This document shows positions 16,912 through 20,216 of a stretch of 20,216 nucleotides of DNA, piece after piece. Origin of the DNA: Isoetes engelmannii. Lineage: Eukaryota > Streptophyta > Lycopodiopsida > Isoetales > Isoetaceae. The stretch spans positions 1 to 20,216 of the forward strand of contig JAANSK020286823.1 in the NCBI GenBank assembly GCA_011763485.2. The letters run 5' to 3'. The first letter of the stretch is position 1, and every line of letters begins with the position of its first letter. The position numbers were made by a program, and so were the translations under genes. Below the pieces are notes generated by a model. The model was not told the origin of the DNA. It made no database searches and was given only the letters and a program-made list of their open reading frames with translations.

Positions 16912-18080
16912 TATTTTTAACGTCGACATGCGACGGCGAGTACAAAGGGGACCGAAGTCCTTAAACAGCACAAAAGGGACCGAAGTCCTTAAAGAGAACA
17001 GGGACCGAAGTCCCAAAAGAGCACATCTAACATTTGTGCTATGTACATTTGCAGTTTATCATTATGTATCTAAGAATATCCCAGCCATGGATCATCAGTC
17101 CACTGGTCACGAATGATCGCAGCCCCTCCCCTATACACCGCCCATTTCATTTGTGATCGAGCTTCCCGTATTTTACGTAATTCCTCCCTCCGGAAACAAA
17201 GCTGCAGTGGCGTAAGATCTTCCTGTATTGAAAAACTGGTATGCCGAAGATGGTTGCCATGCTGGAGCACATGTAATATGTCTTGCCGGGCTCGAAAGCG
17301 AACCAAGATATGGCATGGTCGGCTGGCCACTTGGCACCAACCCGGTATGCTGTCTTGATTCGTGGGCATGAAATATGCATAATATCTATGAAGAAATGCC
17401 CAGCCTCCTCTTTGTCCTCTATATTTGATCCGCTACTGGACTCTGGAAGTCCCACAATCCGCAAATGCAGAGCTCTGTCCTTCAAATTCTCGCCATGATC
17501 TAGACCCCATATAGACTATGTGAAGGGGATGCGGTGCTGGAGGCCTCTGTAGGCTCTGTCTGTGTGGCCGTCTTCGTATGGGTTGGGACATCAGTCTGTG
17601 TAGTTGTCTTTGTGTAAGATGGAACTACAGTCTGAGTGGTTGCATCCATGACTTCTGTGATCAAAGGAACCTGTGAAATCAATATAGAGGAATAAAGTTC
17701 TGCTAGATATGCATACAAAGCTGACTGGTCGATATGAGCATGGTCTCCTTCAAAATCCACATGCTTCCAGAAAGGTTGAACAACATCCTGATTTGGCAAC
17801 TGCCTCTCCAACTCATGTACCTGGGAAACAACTTCTCGTTTTGCAGCCTGGGTGTTGGCCTGGATGAGTGCGGGCCTGGCTCGTTTGCGGGCATGTTCCT
17901 GCTCTGCTCGGGCCATATGCAAGACTCTATGATGCTGTTGAATCAACAAAAGGGGAGTGGCCTCTGGCTGAATAGATACGGGATGCAAGGAAGGACTGTA
18001 TACTGCGTTCCGAATTGAAAAGGGCGACCTGAAAAAGTGAACGTAAACCTCAAAAATACCTGGGAACAAATCTGGTGATG
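16911..18080 (-). mobile_element. Non-LTR element with L1-type ORF1 and no visible ORF2
   Basis: Minus-strand order. An N-terminal part (about 18080-17520) carries a basic helical stretch, ARAEQEHARKRARPALIQAN, and three TQT-containing repeats (ATTQTVVPSYTK, TTTQTDVPTHTK, TATQTEP). After a frame change an RRM-like core follows (NLKDRALHLRIVGLPES, 17485 on; ILVRFRARQDILHVLQ). The C-terminal domain reads EDLTPLQLCFRREELRKIRE then SQMKWAVYRGGAAIIRD (about 17230-17105). This order matches ORF1 RNA-binding chaperones of L1-like LINEs. Only about 90 bp then separates it from the 3' hairpins and tail, leaving no room for endonuclease or reverse transcriptase. It is either a HAL1-like ORF1-only element or an internally deleted LINE. 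No ATG start is seen; the frame is open from a stop near 18090. Confidence 0.75.
16945..17014 (-). repeat. Three tandem UUCG-tetraloop hairpins at the element's 3' end
   Basis: GGACCGAAGTCC-type units lie at 16945-16962, 16974-16990 and 17001-17014. On the element's sense (minus) strand each is GGAC-UUCG-GUCC in RNA, a stem closed by the exceptionally stable C(UUCG)G tetraloop. Flanking AAGG..CCTT pairing lengthens the first two. They lie just upstream of the AT-rich junction and the pentanucleotide tail. Confidence 0.8.
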
Positions 18081-18089
18081 GTGCGAATC

Positions 18090-19205
18090 AGGGACCAAAT
18101 CTGTTGATGGGGCCAAGTCTTGGAAGAGCGATCCAAGGGCAAGATGAACCTACGGCTGCTGCTATGCTGATCTGTTAGGCGCACCGCCTTTTGCTAGGCG
18201 CCAAGTATTAAAAAGAAAAATAAATTAAATGTGTAAGACAAAGTAGATCTGTTGCAACAACAATGACAATAAGAGCACAGTAGTCAATGATGCAACAATT
18301 GCATTCTTTGAGGCTTCTAAAGAATTGTTTCGGGAAGCTACTTTTCTGCAATATTTTATAATAACTAGCTTCTATCACAACCTCACTCTCTCCCATTTGC
18401 CTGCGCATGTGTTTAAGAGCGAAATAAAGATACACGTTTTGATATTTTAATCTCACTGAATACTCTCTTTATTTTATGTTCCAATAAGCAAGAAGATATC
18501 CAGCCAAACCATATAATAAAGTTCAGTATAAACTTTGTTCTGCATATTAAGACCAACACGCAAACAAGATTATCTTCTCCAGCAATATTGCCATTGCATA
18601 TTTTCAAACCGACACAAGCATTTCTGTTTTGAATCATATGCATTAAATAAAGCCACAGATCTAGCTGGCATCACTTCGTTCATCTAGAGGGAGATCTTCT
18701 GAATCAACTACTTCCACAACTGTCTAGTAGAACAACTGTGAATAAAAACCTCAGCGATAACTTGCTCTTGCCTGTAAGACTCTCAAAACGAATCTTGTTT
18801 AGAGCCTACAAAATCATAGACACTGCAGAATTTTAGGAGGATAATGGAAGGAAAATCATATGATCTTGTAGACTTATTGTCAATACCACTATGACAGTTT
18901 GATCTTAATAAAAAAAAAGACAAGATCCTCTCAATCTCTTAGTACTTCTGACATCTGAAGTATTCCTTCAAAGAGATAAAATATGAGAGCAAACCTTGAA
19001 ATTGATGCAATGGGAGGTTTCAGAAGTTTGATTCCCCTTTTCAAAGTAATACTTCAAGAGAAAGTTGTTGGTGTCAAGACATTACAAAAAAAAGAGAGAT
19101 TATCTCTTCAGACACAGCCACATTGCAAGAACATGAACAAAATATGTTCCACAAAATTTGGAAAAGTTGATGCTAAGCTAATTTTCTATGATGTTCATTA
19201 CAAGA
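18090..19205. other. Region without recognised gene
   Basis: Near the ORF1 element, GGGA(A/C)CAAATCTG(G/T)TGATGG occurs twice (about 18062 and 18091), and TAGGCGC occurs twice (about 18176-18201); these may belong to its 5' region. The rest is AT-rich. An ORF at 18983-19291 (+) has no recognised motif. Confidence 0.4.
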
Positions 19206-19211
19206 TCTTGG

Positions 19212-19606
19212 ACCCAATTACGCTTGATTCAAACTTGTGCACAGATGTGGAAATATCGCAGGGGCGACAAAGTCACCGATGCATCATATAAATGGGTTTG
19301 TATAAATGGGTCCAGGACAGGACATGCGACCTTCTAGACACAAAAACAACTTAGAAGAAGCTGAATTGTGGATTATGCTATGCCATATGAAGCCGGATGC
19401 AACCTTATGGAGGGCATTGCTTGGGGCAAGCAAAACGTGTGCTGATGTAAACAAGCAAGATATGCTTCTTACAAAGACTCTGAGTTGGATCCACAATTAT
19501 ATCTGCTACTTTCAAATCTCTTTACAGATTCTGAGCAGTGCAAATGTAGAAGAGGACTGCAGAAGAGGCAAGAAAGTTGATGTTTTGGCAGGATATTGAG
19601 TAGAAA
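19212..19606 (+). pseudogene. PPR protein C-terminal fragment, copy 1
   Basis: LEEAELWIMLCHMKPDATLW then RALLGASKTCADVN is the end of a pentatricopeptide repeat array of the PLS type, whose members bind organelle RNA for editing or processing. After a one-base frame change, ELDPQLYLLLSNLFTDSEQ (about 19480-19535) continues as the E motif, which usually reads ELDP..YVLLSNIYA. The frame then ends shortly after, at ESstop near 19580. No upstream PPR repeats or start codon are visible. The preceding bases (about 19212-19320) are also shared with copy 2 but are not recognisably PPR. Confidence 0.75.
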
Positions 19607-19900
19607 CCATGAAATAAAAGACAGTAGACCATCAAGGTAGAATAGTATCAGCTAGTGGTCTTGCTTTGGAATGCGTAGCTCTCATTCTCTGAACTCTTTG
19701 ATCGATAATTACCAAGTTCTTTCATTAATAGTACTGGTGCAGAGACGGCTAGTCTACTCTTCATTCGTGTCCAGATGCCAAACATCTCTTAGACCTAACG
19801 TCCTGGTGGTCCATCATATGTGTGTTTCATAGTCACGAGTAGTTAGGTTTCTAGGATTAAAAAATAGATGGATATCAAGCCCGTTCTTGTCTAGACAAAA
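19607..19900. other. Spacer between the PPR copies, nothing recognised
   Basis: About 290 bp with no ORF, RNA gene or repeat that I can identify. Confidence 0.4.
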
Positions 19901-20216
19901 CCCAATTATGTTTGATTCAAATGCGCGTGCACATATTTGGGAATATTGCGGGGCGACAAAGTCACCGATGCATCATATAAATGGGTCTGGGACAGGTCAT
20001 GTGACATTCTAGATGCAAAAACAACTTAGAAGAAGCTGAATTGTGAATTATGCTATGCCATATGAAGCCGATGCAACCTTATGGAGGGCATTACTTGGGG
20101 CATGCAAAATGTGTGCTGATGTAAACAAGCAATATATGCTGCTTACAAAGATTTTGAGTTGGATCCACAATTATATCTGCTACTTGCAAATCTCTTTACA
20201 GATTCTGAGCAGTGAA
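19900..20216 (+). pseudogene. PPR protein C-terminal fragment, copy 2, runs off the window
   Basis: A direct copy of 19212-19544, about 690 bp away, with scattered substitutions and small length changes. The PPR stretch is interrupted by a stop in the WIM segment and a frame change near KPDAT. The ELDPQLYLLLANLFTDSEQ part remains open up to a stop at the window edge. Both copies share the same frame problem at the E motif, so the source was probably already broken before duplication, or a common intron-like boundary is being misread. Confidence 0.75.

Noticed and set aside
16753-17016. Minus-strand ORF with an ILSYL repeat
   Set aside because: It is the translation of the AGATA pentanucleotide array.

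Overview
The window looks like nuclear DNA of a land plant. It is AT-rich and intron-containing. It holds two well-supported host genes with plant-type homologues, fragments of other plant gene families (an AMT2-type ammonium transporter and a PPR protein), and many degraded non-LTR retrotransposon copies, small inverted-repeat elements and microsatellites. The transposon load and the style of the LINE copies would fit a large genome such as a fern or other seed-free plant, but this lineage guess is only an inference.

Host genes. (1) 2566-4728 (+): eight exons, all with consistent phases, encode a 366-residue protein resembling kinetochore/spindle protein SKA3. One of its introns appears to be GC-AG. 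(2) 8568-10130 (-): five exons encode a 385-residue protein of the DNA-3-methyladenine glycosylase I (Tag) family, with all four zinc ligands and a long basic Ser/Thr-Pro-rich N-terminal extension. The two genes are about 3.8 kb apart and show no shared operon-like logic.

Left edge (1-1350): a tRNA-like element with Pol III A and B boxes (minus strand), a rearranged AMT2-type fragment (minus strand), and a strikingly palindrome-dense stretch at 1168-1301.

Middle (4.7-8.5 kb and 10.2-12.1 kb): mostly unrecognised AT-rich sequence with a GA microsatellite, a perfect 36-bp tandem duplication, and two short inverted-repeat elements that share GGG(G/T)AATGG ends flanked by TA. The second inverted repeat lies in a roughly 550-bp insertion whose uninserted paralogue sits just downstream.

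Right half (12.1-18.1 kb): a graveyard of non-LTR elements. There is a 5'-truncated LINE with reverse transcriptase remains on the plus strand (12148-13961), a second copy of the same family on the minus strand (14176-15228), and a third copy reduced to its 3' end (about 15249-15395, minus). A minus-strand PIF1-like helicase fragment (15418-15797) follows. Then comes a different minus-strand element with an L1-type ORF1 but no visible ORF2, running straight into three tandem GGAC-UUCG-GUCC hairpins and an AGATA-type tail (16816-18080).

Right edge (19.2-20.2 kb): two direct copies, about 690 bp apart, of a broken PPR C-terminal segment; the second runs off the window.
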